DNA from: Thermus thermamylovorans
GTDB taxonomy: Bacteria; Deinococcota; Deinococci; Deinococcales; Thermaceae
Reading direction: 5' to 3'
Length of the DNA: 64,000 bases
NCBI RefSeq assembly: GCF_004307015.1
Contig: NZ_SIJL01000011.1
Span: forward strand, 1-64,000
Shown: piece after piece, positions 53,384-62,303 of the stretch
How positions within the stretch are numbered: position 1 is the first letter of the stretch
Layout of the letters: every line of letters starts with the position of its first letter
The notes under the pieces: model-generated
Databases searched by the model: none
The model's input: the letters and a program-made list of their open reading frames with translations, nothing else
What the model was told of the DNA's origin: nothing
Made by a program: the position numbers and the translations under genes

Positions 53384-54199
53384 CTATTCTAGCGCAAGGC
53401 GCACCCTTCCCCAAACCTGGCCCACCGGCCGGACCCCGGGAGGGAGTTCCAGGAGGAGGGGGCCTTCCACCTCCCCGGGGCGGAAGCCCACCTCGGGCCG
53501 GGCCACCACCTCCTCCAGGCCCTCCAGGGCCGCCTTGGGCCCCACCACCTCCACCGTCCTGGGGGCGTAGTCCTGAAGGGTAAACCCCTCCGGGGGCCTG
53601 AGGACCAGGGGGAGTTCCCGGCGGAACAGGACCTCCTCCCGGGCCACCACCCGCACCCGGGCGGGGGAGAGCTCCACCCCGGGAAGGGGGCCCAGGGCGC
53701 CGAAGGGGGTGAGGGCCACCTCCTCCCCCCCCAGGTCTAGGCCCAGGGCGGTCACCGCCAGCTCCACCTGGCTCCGGGGCCCCCGGGCCTCCACGAAGGC
53801 GGGCTCGGTCCGGACCCAGGCCCAAAGGGAGAAGACCTCCACCGGCAGGGCACGGGCCAGGAGGGCCTCGATCCAGCCCTCCACCCGGGCGGGGCGCACC
53901 TCCAGCACCTCCACCCCCTGGGGCACGGCCACCCGCACCTCGCGGCTGAAGCTCCCCTCGGCCCCGGAGAGGTCCAGGTAGGCGGAGACGGGCGGGGTGC
54001 CCTCCACCAGGGGGGCGGGGCCCCGGAGGCGCAGGAGCACCTCCTCGGGCACCCCTTCCGCGGTCCGCTCCTCCCCCAGGCCCACCACCTGCAGGGGGAC
54101 GCTCACCGCCCGCTCCACCACCGGGGCCCTTTCCCGAAGGGAGTACCATACGGCGAGGGCCGCCAGGAAGGCCAGGACAAAACCGCCCCACTCACGCAC
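53384..54199 (-). CDS. cdaR: YbbR-domain protein (CdaR-like)
   Basis: A 271-residue protein: one N-terminal membrane anchor (GFVLAFLAALAVWYSL, residues 6-21) and about three YbbR repeats outside the membrane (for example RAVSVPLQVVGLGEERTAEGVPEEVLLRLRGP and LPLVLRPPEGFTLQDYAPRTVEVVGP). YbbR/CdaR regulates the diadenylate cyclase CdaA, whose gene overlaps it by 8 nt here, in the conserved order. That order is the main reason for the symbol. Confidence 0.87.
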   Translation of the reverse strand: MREWGGFVLAFLAALAVWYSLRERAPVVERAVSVPLQVVGLGEERTAEGVPEEVLLRLRGPAPLVEGTPPVSAYLDLSGAEGSFSREVRVAVPQGVEVLEVRPARVEGWIEALLARALPVEVFSLWAWVRTEPAFVEARGPRSQVELAVTALGLDLGGEEVALTPFGALGPLPGVELSPARVRVVAREEVLFRRELPLVLRPPEGFTLQDYAPRTVEVVGPKAALEGLEEVVARPEVGFRPGEVEGPLLLELPPGVRPVGQVWGRVRLALE

Positions 54200-54917
54200 G
54201 CAGCACCTCCTTAAGCCGCTGGCGCAGGGCCTCCAGGCCCAAGGGGGGGGAAAGCCTCCCCCCCTCGGCCACCCGGATGGCCCCCGTCTCCTCGCTTACC
54301 ACCAGGACCAGGGCGTCCGAGACCTCGGAGAGCCCCAAGGCCGCCCGGTGCCGGGTGCCGAGGCCCATGCGGGCCTCGGAGAGGGGAAAAACGCACCCCG
54401 CGGCGAAGAGGCGATCCCCCCGGAGGATGGCCCCCCCGTCGTGCAGGGGGGTGCCGGGGTAGAAGACCGTCTCCAGGAGCCGGGCGGAAAGCCTGGCCTC
54501 CAGCACCTCCCCGGTGGCGGCGTACTCCCCCAGAGGGGTGCGCCGCTCCAGGGCCAAAAGGGCCCCGTAGCGCTTCTCCGCAAGGCGGCCCAGGCCCAGG
54601 AGGAGCTCCTCCAGGGCCAAGGAGGGGGCCCGGGGGCCCTGGGCGCGGCCGATGCGCTCCAAAAGCCCCCGGAGCTCGGGCTGGAAGACCACGATGAGGG
54701 CGAAGGCCCCTAAGGTGGCGGCGTTGCCCAGGAGCCAGGCCAGGGTGGAAAGCCCGAGGAGGCTCGCCAGGAACCAGACCAGGAGGTAGACCATAACCCC
54801 CCGGACCAGGTTCAGGGCCCGGGTGCCGGCCATGAGCCGCCCCAGGTAGTAGAAGAGGACGGCCACCAGGAGGATGTCCAGGAGGTCGCGCCAGGAGAGG
54901 GGCCAGGGGAAGGGCAT
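54192..54917 (-). CDS. cdaA: Diadenylate cyclase CdaA (c-di-AMP synthase)
   Basis: A 241-residue membrane enzyme: three N-terminal helices (residues about 8-95, LLDILLVAVLFYYLGRLMAG ... GVMVYLLVWFLASLLGLSTLAWLLGNAATLGAFALIVVFQPELR) and a DAC domain. The active-site motifs are HDGGAILRGD (Asp160) and GLGTRHRAALG, separated as in DisA/CdaA proteins. It condenses two ATP to cyclic di-AMP, which in other bacteria controls potassium transport and cell-wall homeostasis. Coupled to cdaR and 3 nt after deoB. Confidence 0.95.
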   Translation of the reverse strand: MPFPWPLSWRDLLDILLVAVLFYYLGRLMAGTRALNLVRGVMVYLLVWFLASLLGLSTLAWLLGNAATLGAFALIVVFQPELRGLLERIGRAQGPRAPSLALEELLLGLGRLAEKRYGALLALERRTPLGEYAATGEVLEARLSARLLETVFYPGTPLHDGGAILRGDRLFAAGCVFPLSEARMGLGTRHRAALGLSEVSDALVLVVSEETGAIRVAEGGRLSPPLGLEALRQRLKEVLRA

Positions 54918-54920
54918 GGC

Positions 54921-56063
<1,143 letters not shown>

Positions 56064-56315
56064 CTAGGAACGGAGCCCCCCCTCTTCCTCCTCTTCCGCC
56101 AAGGCGGCGAGCTCCTCCGGGGTCATCTGGGAGATGGCCCGCACCGCCTGGAACTCCTCGATGAGGCCCTGGACCTCCTCCATGGCCTCCTCCAGGGAAA
56201 GCTCCCCATCCTGGTACTCGTCCAGGACCTCCTCGATGGCCTCGAGGATCCCCACCGCCGCGCTGGCCTGGGAGAGGGCCTGGGCCAGCTCCGAGAGCCT
56301 TTCCGCCAGCTCCAT
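56064..56315 (-). CDS. Small acidic helical protein of unknown function
   Basis: An 83-residue, strongly acidic, almost entirely helical protein: AERLSELAQALSQASAAVGILEAIEEVLDEYQDGELSLEEAMEEVQGLIEEFQAVRAI, then MTPEELAALAEEEEEGG. The heptad-like spacing suggests a coiled coil or helical hairpin. I do not recognise the family. It is locked between zapE (9-nt gap) and deoB (stop and start adjacent) in the operon that contains cdaA, so it is probably real and cotranscribed. Confidence 0.7.
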   Translation of the reverse strand: MELAERLSELAQALSQASAAVGILEAIEEVLDEYQDGELSLEEAMEEVQGLIEEFQAVRAISQMTPEELAALAEEEEEGGLRS

Positions 56316-56324
56316 GCCCCCATG

Positions 56325-57296
56325 CTACCCCAAAAGCTCCGCAAGCCGGGAAAGGGCCCGGCCGTACTTCTTGGCGAAGGCCCCGTGGCGGTAACTCTGG
56401 GGAAAAAGCTCCTTCAGGGGCATCCCCGAGGCCCGCAGGGCGAGGCCCTGGTTGTAAAGCTCGTCCAGGAAGTGCACGAAGCGCAGGGCGTCGTTCTGGT
56501 CAGGGATGGGGGCTAGCCCCCGCAGGTAGACCGCCTCCAAGCCCTGGAAGAGGTAGCGGTAGCGGATGGGATGGAGGGCACGGAGGTGGGCCAGGAGCTC
56601 GGGAAAGGTGTCCAGGGTTTTGGGCCTGGGGTCCTCCCGGTAGAGGGCGAGGAGCTGGGCATCGGCAAGGGGTTCGGGGAACCGGTCCGGGTCGCGGTGG
56701 CGGTAGTCCTCCCCCTCGAGGCGCTCCACGGCAAAGCGGCGGGCCAGGGCCTGGATCTGGTGCCGGAACTGCTCCGCGTTGAAGCGCCCCTCCCCCAGGG
56801 CCCCGGGCGGGGTGTTGGAGGTGGTGGCCACCCGGAGGCCCCTCTCCATGGTGAGGGCCAGGAAGTGGCTGATCATCTGGGCGTTTCCAGGGTCGTCCAG
56901 CTCGAACTCGTCCAGGAAGAGGTAGCGCAAGGAGGCGAAGCGCCTCGCCCCCTCTTTCAAACCCATGAGGCCCAGGGTGTAGGTGAGCTCCTCGAAGGTG
57001 AGGAAGGCCTTGGGACCGGGGGCTTCCAGGTAGGCGGCCACCAGGAGGTGGGTCTTCCCCACCCCGAAGCCCCCGTCCAGGTAGATCCCCTGGGGCCCGG
57101 GGAGCCTGGGGCGGAGGAGGCCCCGGGGGCGGTCATGCACCCAGCGCCGGAGGCGCTCCTTGGCCAGCGCCTGGGAAGGGTAGCGGGCATCGGGACGGTA
57201 GGCGGCGAAGGTGGCCTCCCGGAACCTGGGCGGGGGGGCGAAGCCCTGGAGGAGCCTTTCCAGGTCCACCTCGGGGTAGCGGTCGGCGAGGCGCAT
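56325..57296 (-). CDS. zapE: AFG1/ZapE-like P-loop ATPase
   Basis: A 323-residue AAA-like ATPase of the AFG1 family. Walker A GGFGVGKTHLL (residues about 74-84), Walker B RYLFLDEFELDDPG, sensor ATTSNTPP with Asn, and the arginine-rich FRHQIQALARRFAVERLEGEDYRHRD block characteristic of ZapE. In E. coli ZapE destabilises FtsZ polymers; in mitochondria AFG1 helps turn over respiratory proteins. First gene of the leftward zapE-to-fmt operon; TACAAT (57308-57303) places the transcript start at the ATG. Confidence 0.88.
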   Translation of the reverse strand: MRLADRYPEVDLERLLQGFAPPPRFREATFAAYRPDARYPSQALAKERLRRWVHDRPRGLLRPRLPGPQGIYLDGGFGVGKTHLLVAAYLEAPGPKAFLTFEELTYTLGLMGLKEGARRFASLRYLFLDEFELDDPGNAQMISHFLALTMERGLRVATTSNTPPGALGEGRFNAEQFRHQIQALARRFAVERLEGEDYRHRDPDRFPEPLADAQLLALYREDPRPKTLDTFPELLAHLRALHPIRYRYLFQGLEAVYLRGLAPIPDQNDALRFVHFLDELYNQGLALRASGMPLKELFPQSYRHGAFAKKYGRALSRLAELLG

Positions 57297-57681
57297 GGAG
57301 GCATTGTATTAAGTACCCCGTCGCAGCCTAGGCCACGACCGGTTGCTTGGAGCAACCCCTTACGGCTTAGGGCTGGGGCCGCAAGGGGGACTTTGCGAGG
57401 CCCTGGGGAAAGCCCCTTTTCCCCCCGGGCCCTTGCCGCCTCCTGCCCCGCAGGCCGGGAAAGACGCCGCCCTGCCACCACGGAGGGATATGGTAGGCCT
57501 TTACGGCCTCCCCAGGTGCGGCCCCTTTGCCCCCGTGGACGCCTGCAAGGACGAGGAGGTGGCGAGGAGGAGGGGAGAGCCCCACCGCAGGGGTGGTCCC
57601 GGAGTGTGCGGAGGGGAAAGAGGCCATCCGGGGCGTTTTCCCCGCCGCCCCAGACGCCTAGCTGGCCCGCTGCCGGGAGGC
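57297..57681. other. Gene-free stretch with hairpin copy C
   Basis: This 385-base region starts with the zapE -10 box and then AAGTACCCCGTCG (57311-57323), the third copy of the hairpin core, here imperfect (GTCGCAGCC...). Short inverted repeats follow, including GGTTGCTTGGAGCAACC near 57341. Open frames here lack codon bias and homology, so I read it as intergenic and probably a terminator for the leftward DinB-like gene as well as the zapE promoter. Confidence 0.5.
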
Positions 57682-58194
57682 TCAGGAAGGCGGACGGGCT
57701 CCCTGAAGGGCTCGCAGATGGTGGGCCTCGTGGTGGGCCGCGGCCCGCACCCAGCCTAGGGCGTCAAGCTCCCCGAAAAAGGGGTGAGGGAAGGTGGCGG
57801 AACCTTGAGGAGGCACCTGGGCCGCCTCCTCCAGCAGGAAAGCCCGGGCCCTGGCCAAAAGGAGCAAAACCTGCTCCAGGTCCAGACCCCCTCGGGGTCG
57901 CACCGCCTCGGGGGCCTGAGGCCTGCCCTCCCGTACCTCCCCGGGGACAAAGGGCACCGGGGGTAAGCTTTCCCCCATAGCGATCCGCCTGAGCCGCCTC
58001 AGGACCCGGGCGGTGGTCTCCTCCACCAGGGCGACGTGTTCCGCCACCATAAGGGGAGTCCAGGCCCCTTCCCCCAAGGGAGCGGCCAGCCAGGCGGGGT
58101 CGGCTTCCCGAAGGAGCGCCACCAAGCTCCCGCGGCTGCGGGCCAAAGAGGCCAAGGCCTCCTCCCAGGAATCCCGGGTTTCTTGCTGGGCCAT
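57682..58194 (-). CDS. DinB-like metal-dependent protein
   Basis: A 170-residue protein of the DinB/YfiT four-helix type. Metal-ligand histidines are in the usual places: WTPLMVAEHVALVEE (first His) and AAAHHEAHHLRALQ at the C-terminus. The N-terminal helix WEEALASLARSRGSLVALLREADP and the Pro-rich central loop also fit. The family includes bacillithiol/mycothiol transferases; the specific role is unknown. TATGCT (58206-58201) predicts a leaderless start at the ATG. It follows the E3-binding-domain gene by 60 nt. Confidence 0.8.
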   Translation of the reverse strand: MAQQETRDSWEEALASLARSRGSLVALLREADPAWLAAPLGEGAWTPLMVAEHVALVEETTARVLRRLRRIAMGESLPPVPFVPGEVREGRPQAPEAVRPRGGLDLEQVLLLLARARAFLLEEAAQVPPQGSATFPHPFFGELDALGWVRAAAHHEAHHLRALQGARPPS

Positions 58195-58254
58195 GCTCCC
58201 AGCATACCCGCCCAGGGGCCTTGCCCCAAGGGGAAGCCCCTACCCCGTGGAGGG

Positions 58255-59349
58255 TCAGGCCAGCAGGAGGACCGGGTTTTCCAGGTAGAGGGCCACCCGC
58301 TCCAGGAGCCTCTGCGCCACGGGTCCCTCGAGGCCGGAGGCGGCGAGGACCCCTTCCGGGGAGAGGAAAAGGCTCGGGCGGCCGGTGTGGACCTCCTCCT
58401 CCCCGGCGAAGCAGAGGAGCCCCTCCTCCCCCTCCTCCCCCACCGGGGCGAAGAGGGCCAAAAACCCCCCCCTAGGCCTGAGCCCCCGCACCCCTTCCCC
58501 CTCCACCCGGGCCAGAAGGGGCCTCAGGGGGAGTTCCAGCTCGGCCAGGGCCCGCTCCGCGGCCCGGACCAGGAAGGGTAAGGGGGTTTCGGGAACCCCG
58601 TGGGCCCGGGCAAAGGCCGCCAAGGCCCCCTCGAGGCCCGCAAGGTCCACCCGCCGCCTCCAGACCCACAAGGCCACGGGCGTGGCCCAGGCGGCCGGGG
58701 CCTGCTCGGAGGAGCCTTTTTGGAGGGCCGCCACCAAAGGGGCTTCCCCTTCCGACAAGGCCTCCTCCAAGGGCTGCGGCAAGAGGCTCCCGGCCAGGTC
58801 CTCCTCCAAGAAGAGGTCCTCCTCGGACCACTCCTCCTCCGGAAAGGGCCGGGGGGGACCCTCCGCCCCCGGGGCCTCCGAAACCCCCTCCTCGGCCAGC
58901 AAGGCCTCCATTTCCTCCGCCAGAGGAGAAGGGGCCCGGGAGCCTTCCTCCTCCAAAGGCCAGGGTTCGGGTGCGGGCTCAGGGGGGAGCTCCTCCGCCA
59001 GCAGCAAGGCCTCCTCCTCCAGCTCGAGGTCCTCCAAAAGGGCAGGCTCCAGGTCCAAGGCCTCCTCCGCCTGGGAGGCGGGAGGCTTGGGCAGAAGGTC
59101 GGCCAGGTCAACCCCTTCCCTTCCCAGGGCCTCCTGGGCCCGCTTGAGTTCCTCTGCAGGCGGCAGGGGCGGGGGCTCTTCCGGCATGGGGGGGAGGTCT
59201 ACCTCCCCCGCCATCACCCGGGCCAGGTAGGCCAGGATGTCCCGCTCCACGATGGCGCCGTCCGGGCCCGTGCCCTGAAGCCTACGCCAGTCGATGCCGT
59301 TCTCCTCTGCGAGCCGCCGGGCCAGGGGCGTGATCCTGGGTTCTCCCAT
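58255..59349 (-). CDS. E3-binding-domain protein resembling a catalytically dead E2 acyltransferase
   Basis: A 364-residue protein in three parts. Residues 4-42 are a peripheral subunit-binding domain (ITPLARRLAEENGIDWRRLQGTGPDGAIVERDILAYL). Residues about 50-215 are a Glu/Pro-rich acidic linker. Residues 220-364 follow the order of a 2-oxoacid dehydrogenase acyltransferase domain (VALWVWRRRVDLAGLEGALAAFARAHGVPETPLPFLVRAAERALAEL ... LFLSPEGVLAASGLEGPVAQRLLERVALYLENPVLLL) but lack the catalytic DHRxxDG histidine, reading LAASGLEG. There is no lipoyl domain. It cannot be a normal E2; a structural or regulatory adapter that binds dihydrolipoamide dehydrogenase is possible. Divergent from the M29 peptidase gene. 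Confidence 0.75.
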   Translation of the reverse strand: MGEPRITPLARRLAEENGIDWRRLQGTGPDGAIVERDILAYLARVMAGEVDLPPMPEEPPPLPPAEELKRAQEALGREGVDLADLLPKPPASQAEEALDLEPALLEDLELEEEALLLAEELPPEPAPEPWPLEEEGSRAPSPLAEEMEALLAEEGVSEAPGAEGPPRPFPEEEWSEEDLFLEEDLAGSLLPQPLEEALSEGEAPLVAALQKGSSEQAPAAWATPVALWVWRRRVDLAGLEGALAAFARAHGVPETPLPFLVRAAERALAELELPLRPLLARVEGEGVRGLRPRGGFLALFAPVGEEGEEGLLCFAGEEEVHTGRPSLFLSPEGVLAASGLEGPVAQRLLERVALYLENPVLLLA

Positions 59350-59358
59350 CTTGGCCCT

Positions 59359-59365
59359 TATGATA
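59359..59365. promoter_or_regulatory. Overlapping divergent -10 boxes
   Basis: TATGAT reads rightward (59359-59364) for the M29 gene, and TATCAT reads leftward (59365-59360) for the E3-binding-domain gene. The rightward start falls on the GTG at 59371. Confidence 0.5.
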
Positions 59366-59370
59366 ACAGG

Positions 59371-60462
59371 GTGGAAGCGCGCTTGGCCGAGCTCCTGGCG
59401 GGCTACTGCCTGGAAGCCGAGGAGGGCGAGACCGTCTTGGTAGAGGCGGAGACCCCGGCCCTACCCCTTTTACCTCACCTAAAGCGCACCCTCCTGCAAC
59501 GGGGGGCCTATCCCCTTTTCCGCCTTAGCTACCCCGGGGAAGCACGGGACTTCCTGCGCTTTGCCGGGCGCTGGCTGGAGGAGATCCCGGAGGCTGAGGT
59601 GGCCCTTTACCAGAAGGCCGATAAGTTCCTCCGAGTCCTCTCCGCGGAGAACCCCCTGGAGGCCGCCTCCTTGGACCCGGAGCTCACCCTCAGGCACCGG
59701 CGGGCCTGGCGGCCCTTGGCCGAGCTTCGCCTCAAGAAGCGCTGGGCCCTCACCCTCTACCCCACGGTGGGCTACGCGGTGGGAGCGGGGATGGACACGG
59801 AGGCGTTTCGGGCCCACCTGGAGCGGGCCTTCTTCCTGGACCGCCCTGATCCCGTGGGGGCCTGGCAGGCCCTGGCCCGCTTCCAGGAGGCCCTTATCGC
59901 CAGGCTGGCCCAGGGGAAAGAGCTCCGCCTTCTGGCCCCGGGCACGGACCTCCGGCTTTCCGTGGCGGGAAGGATCTGGATCAACTCCGATGGGCGGAGG
60001 AACATGCCCTCGGGGGAGGTCTTCACCGGCCCCTTGGAGGAAAGCGCCGAGGGGGAGGTGCGCTTCAACCTCCCCGCCTTCGTAGGAGGGAGGCGGGTGG
60101 AGGGGGTTTACCTCCGCTTCCGGGGGGGCGAGGTGGTGGAGGCCCGGGCGGAGGTGGGAGAGGGCTACCTCCTCGCGGCCCTCGCCACCGACCCCGGGGC
60201 CCGGCGGCTCGGGGAGGTGGGCATCGGGACCAACTACGGCCTCCAACAGCCCACAGGCCTGGTCCTCCTGGACGAGAAAATGGGGGGCACGGTACACCTG
60301 GCCCTGGGCCGAAGCTACCCGGAGACGGGGGGTAGGAACGAGAGCGCCCTGCACTGGGACCTGGTCCTCTCCCTGGAGGAGGGAGCGCTCCTTTTGGACG
60401 GCGAACCCCTGGTGCAGGGGGGGCGTTTCGTGGGGCTTCCCGAGCCTTATCCTTTCGCCTAG
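59371..60462 (+). CDS. M29 family metallo-aminopeptidase (aminopeptidase T/PepS-like)
   Basis: A 363-residue cobalt/zinc aminopeptidase of the thermophilic M29 family. The metal-site motifs are in the second half: MPSGEVFTGPLEESAEG (Glu), GEVGIGTNYGLQ (Glu), HLALGRSYPETGGRNESALHWDLV (two His, Tyr and Asp). The N-terminal domain shows ETVLVEAETPALPLLPHLKRTLLQRGAYPLFRL. The GTG at 59371 lies 6 nt after TATGAT and matches where the family begins, so longer frames to 58600 are excluded. Ends 4 nt into the convergent permease gene. Confidence 0.92.
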   Translation: MEARLAELLAGYCLEAEEGETVLVEAETPALPLLPHLKRTLLQRGAYPLFRLSYPGEARDFLRFAGRWLEEIPEAEVALYQKADKFLRVLSAENPLEAASLDPELTLRHRRAWRPLAELRLKKRWALTLYPTVGYAVGAGMDTEAFRAHLERAFFLDRPDPVGAWQALARFQEALIARLAQGKELRLLAPGTDLRLSVAGRIWINSDGRRNMPSGEVFTGPLEESAEGEVRFNLPAFVGGRRVEGVYLRFRGGEVVEARAEVGEGYLLAALATDPGARRLGEVGIGTNYGLQQPTGLVLLDEKMGGTVHLALGRSYPETGGRNESALHWDLVLSLEEGALLLDGEPLVQGGRFVGLPEPYPFA

Positions 60463-61229
60463 AGGTCCTTGCGCTCAAAGACGAGGGCCGCCAGGAGGGC
60501 GAAGCCCAGGGTGTAGATGAGGAGGAGGGAAAGCCCCAAGCCTGCGGCTTCCGGCCGCAGGTGGAGGTCCAGGTAGGTGGTGAGGAGGAAGGGGGTTAGG
60601 GCGGGGAAGGCCACCAGGAGACGCATGAGGAGGAGAGTGGCCACCGCCGCCAGGGCGCTAGCGGTGGTGGCAAGGAAGACGGCGCCGTAGAGGAGGGCCA
60701 AGGAGGCGAGGGGCAGAAGCACCGCCCCCGCCAGAAGGTAAGCCCTAAGGAGCTCGGCCAGGGCCGCTCCCGGCTGGAGAAGCCCTGTTCCGGCGAAGCC
60801 CCCCGCCCCCAGGCCCGTCCCCCCGAAGAAGGGGCCGAGCCCATGGGGAAGCCCAGCCAGGAGGCCGCCCAAGAAGCTTGCCAAAAGGAGGACGAAGGGG
60901 TAGACCAGGGCCGCCAGGAGCTTGGCGAAAAACAGGGCCGCCCGGGGCAGAGGGCGGAGGAGGAGGCCCTTCAGGGTGCCTTGGGCCACCTCGCTCCCCA
61001 AGGACTCGCTGGCGGCCATGACCACCAAGAAGGGGAAGAGGAACTCCATCCCGGCCAGGAGGCTTAGGGAAACCACCTGCCAGCCCGAGGCCAGCACCAG
61101 GCCGTAGACCTCCTTGAGCCCGGGGGCCAGGGCCCAGAGGAAGGGGAGGAGGAAGGCGAAGAGGAGGCCCAAGGCCACCGAGCGAAGCCGGAAGAGCTTG
61201 TAGAGTTCAAAGAGGAGGAGCCTAAGCAT
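60459..61229 (-). CDS. ABC-2 type transporter permease
   Basis: A 256-residue integral membrane protein with six helices, starting LLLFELYKLFRLRSVALGLLFAFLLPFLWAL and continuing with FLFPFLVVMAASESLGSEVAQGTLKGLLLRPLPRAALFFAKLLAALVYPFVLLLASFL, the ABC-2 pattern (drug, lantibiotic or Na+ export). The upstream ATPase gene overlaps it by 8 nt. The substrate is unknown. Confidence 0.88.
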   Translation of the reverse strand: MLRLLLFELYKLFRLRSVALGLLFAFLLPFLWALAPGLKEVYGLVLASGWQVVSLSLLAGMEFLFPFLVVMAASESLGSEVAQGTLKGLLLRPLPRAALFFAKLLAALVYPFVLLLASFLGGLLAGLPHGLGPFFGGTGLGAGGFAGTGLLQPGAALAELLRAYLLAGAVLLPLASLALLYGAVFLATTASALAAVATLLLMRLLVAFPALTPFLLTTYLDLHLRPEAAGLGLSLLLIYTLGFALLAALVFERKDL

Positions 61230-62127
61230 GCCGCACCCGCTCCTGGTAGTAGCTCATGAGGTCAAAGCGGTGGGGGTAGAGGGCCCGCACCCGGTACCCT
61301 GCCCCCAGAAGGGCCCGTAGGGCCGCCTCCGGGTTTCCCTCAAAGAGGATGGCCCCGCCCTGCAGGCGGGCCGAGACCACCTGGGGCAGGGTCTTGAGGA
61401 GGGCCAGGGCCCCTTCCAGGGGCTGGGCCTCGAGGCGGTAGGCCTCCCCCCTGGGGAGGACCACCTCGTCCAGAAGCCTACCCCCTCCCAGGATGCCCAC
61501 CTTGTGGGCGTAACGGCTCACCTCCTGCAGGTGATGGGTGGAGAGCAGAACGGCCACCCCTTCCCGGGCCAGCTCCTGCAGGAGGCCATGAACCAACTCC
61601 ACCCCCTCGGGGTCGAGGCCTGAGGTAGGCTCGTCCAGGACCAGGACCTTGGGGCGGTGCAAGAGGGCCGCCGCCAGGCCCAGGCGCTGGCGCTGGCCCA
61701 GGGAGTAGCTCCCCACCTTCCGGTCGGCTACCGAGAGGAGCCTCAGCCGGGCCAGGACCCCGGTCAGATGGTCCTCCCCCGGCCGCCTGCCCAGGGAGAC
61801 GGCCTCTTTGACCCCTGCCAGATAGGCCTGCATCCTAAGGTTCTCCCGCCCGGTAAGGTAGGGGTAGAAGGCGGCTGGAGCCTCCACCACCGCCCCCAGG
61901 TGGCGCCGGGCGGCGGGGTTTTTGTGCACGTCCTCCCCCAGGAGGAGGGCCCTTCCCTGCGTGGGAAAAGCCAGGCCGGTGACCAGGCGGATGAGGGTGG
62001 TCTTGCCCGAGCCGTTGGGCCCCGCCAAGGCGTAGACCTCCCCCGGGGCCACGGAGAAGCTCACCCCCTCCAGCACCGGCTTGCGGCCATAGCGCTTGCC
62101 GATGCCCTCTAGCCTCAGGGCTTCCAT
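61222..62127 (-). CDS. ABC exporter ATP-binding protein
   Basis: A 301-residue ATPase from the ATG at 62127. Walker A AGPNGSGKTTL (residues 37-47), signature YSLGQRQRLGLAAALL, Walker B VLVLDEPTSGLDP, H-loop LSTHHLQE. The signature motif has LGQRQR, which is normal for CcmA/NatA-type exporters. A C-terminal DUF4162-like domain follows. Its promoter shares its -10 core with the SRP RNA promoter on the other strand, and the mRNA is probably leaderless. Confidence 0.92.
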   Translation of the reverse strand: MEALRLEGIGKRYGRKPVLEGVSFSVAPGEVYALAGPNGSGKTTLIRLVTGLAFPTQGRALLLGEDVHKNPAARRHLGAVVEAPAAFYPYLTGRENLRMQAYLAGVKEAVSLGRRPGEDHLTGVLARLRLLSVADRKVGSYSLGQRQRLGLAAALLHRPKVLVLDEPTSGLDPEGVELVHGLLQELAREGVAVLLSTHHLQEVSRYAHKVGILGGGRLLDEVVLPRGEAYRLEAQPLEGALALLKTLPQVVSARLQGGAILFEGNPEAALRALLGAGYRVRALYPHRFDLMSYYQERVRHA

Positions 62128-62130
62128 GGG

Positions 62131-62140
62131 TGCTATACTA
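62131..62140. promoter_or_regulatory. Shared -10 of the SRP RNA and ABC exporter genes
   Basis: TGCTATACT (62131-62139) is an extended -10 for the SRP RNA, with start at 62146. Read on the minus strand it is AGTATAGC, which gives the exporter ATG at 62127 a leaderless start. Confidence 0.6.
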
Positions 62141-62145
62141 CTCAA

Positions 62146-62246
62146 GCCCCCGGTCCAGCGCGGCGGTCCGGGCGCGAACCGGGTCAGGTCCGGAAGGAAG
62201 CAGCCCTAAGGGCCACGGGTCGGGCGCCGCTGGGCAACCGGGGGCG
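62146..62246 (+). ncRNA. ffs: Signal recognition particle RNA (4.5S-type)
   Basis: The conserved apical core GGTCAGGTCCGGAAGGAAGC lies at 62182-62201 with CAGCC following, which binds Ffh. The 5' end GCCCCCGGT (62146-62154) pairs with ACCGGGGGC (62237-62245) to close a single long hairpin, and TTTT follows at 62247. It is the short bacterial form without an Alu domain. Confidence 0.93.
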
Positions 62247-62267
62247 TTTTCCACAGGGTTATCCACA
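62247..62267 (+). promoter_or_regulatory. Two DnaA-box-like 9-mers
   Basis: TTTTCCACA (62247-62255) and the consensus TTATCCACA (62259-62267), same strand, 12 bp apart, in the 57-bp gap after the SRP RNA. A third TTTTCCACA is at 62359-62367 inside the convergent CoA-transferase gene. The dnaA and dnaN genes are not here, so this is not obviously the origin. Confidence 0.5.
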
Positions 62268-62303
62268 GGGGCCTGGCGGGACGCGGCCCGGCGGAGAGGG
62301 CCT

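Noticed and set aside
57343-57759. Open frame in the gap between zapE and the DinB-like gene
   Set aside because: Pro/Gly/Arg-rich translation, no RBS, no domain; it overlaps the real DinB-like gene on the other strand.
62247-62267. Chromosomal origin
   Set aside because: Only two or three boxes, no AT-rich unwinding region, and no dnaA, dnaN or gidA nearby.
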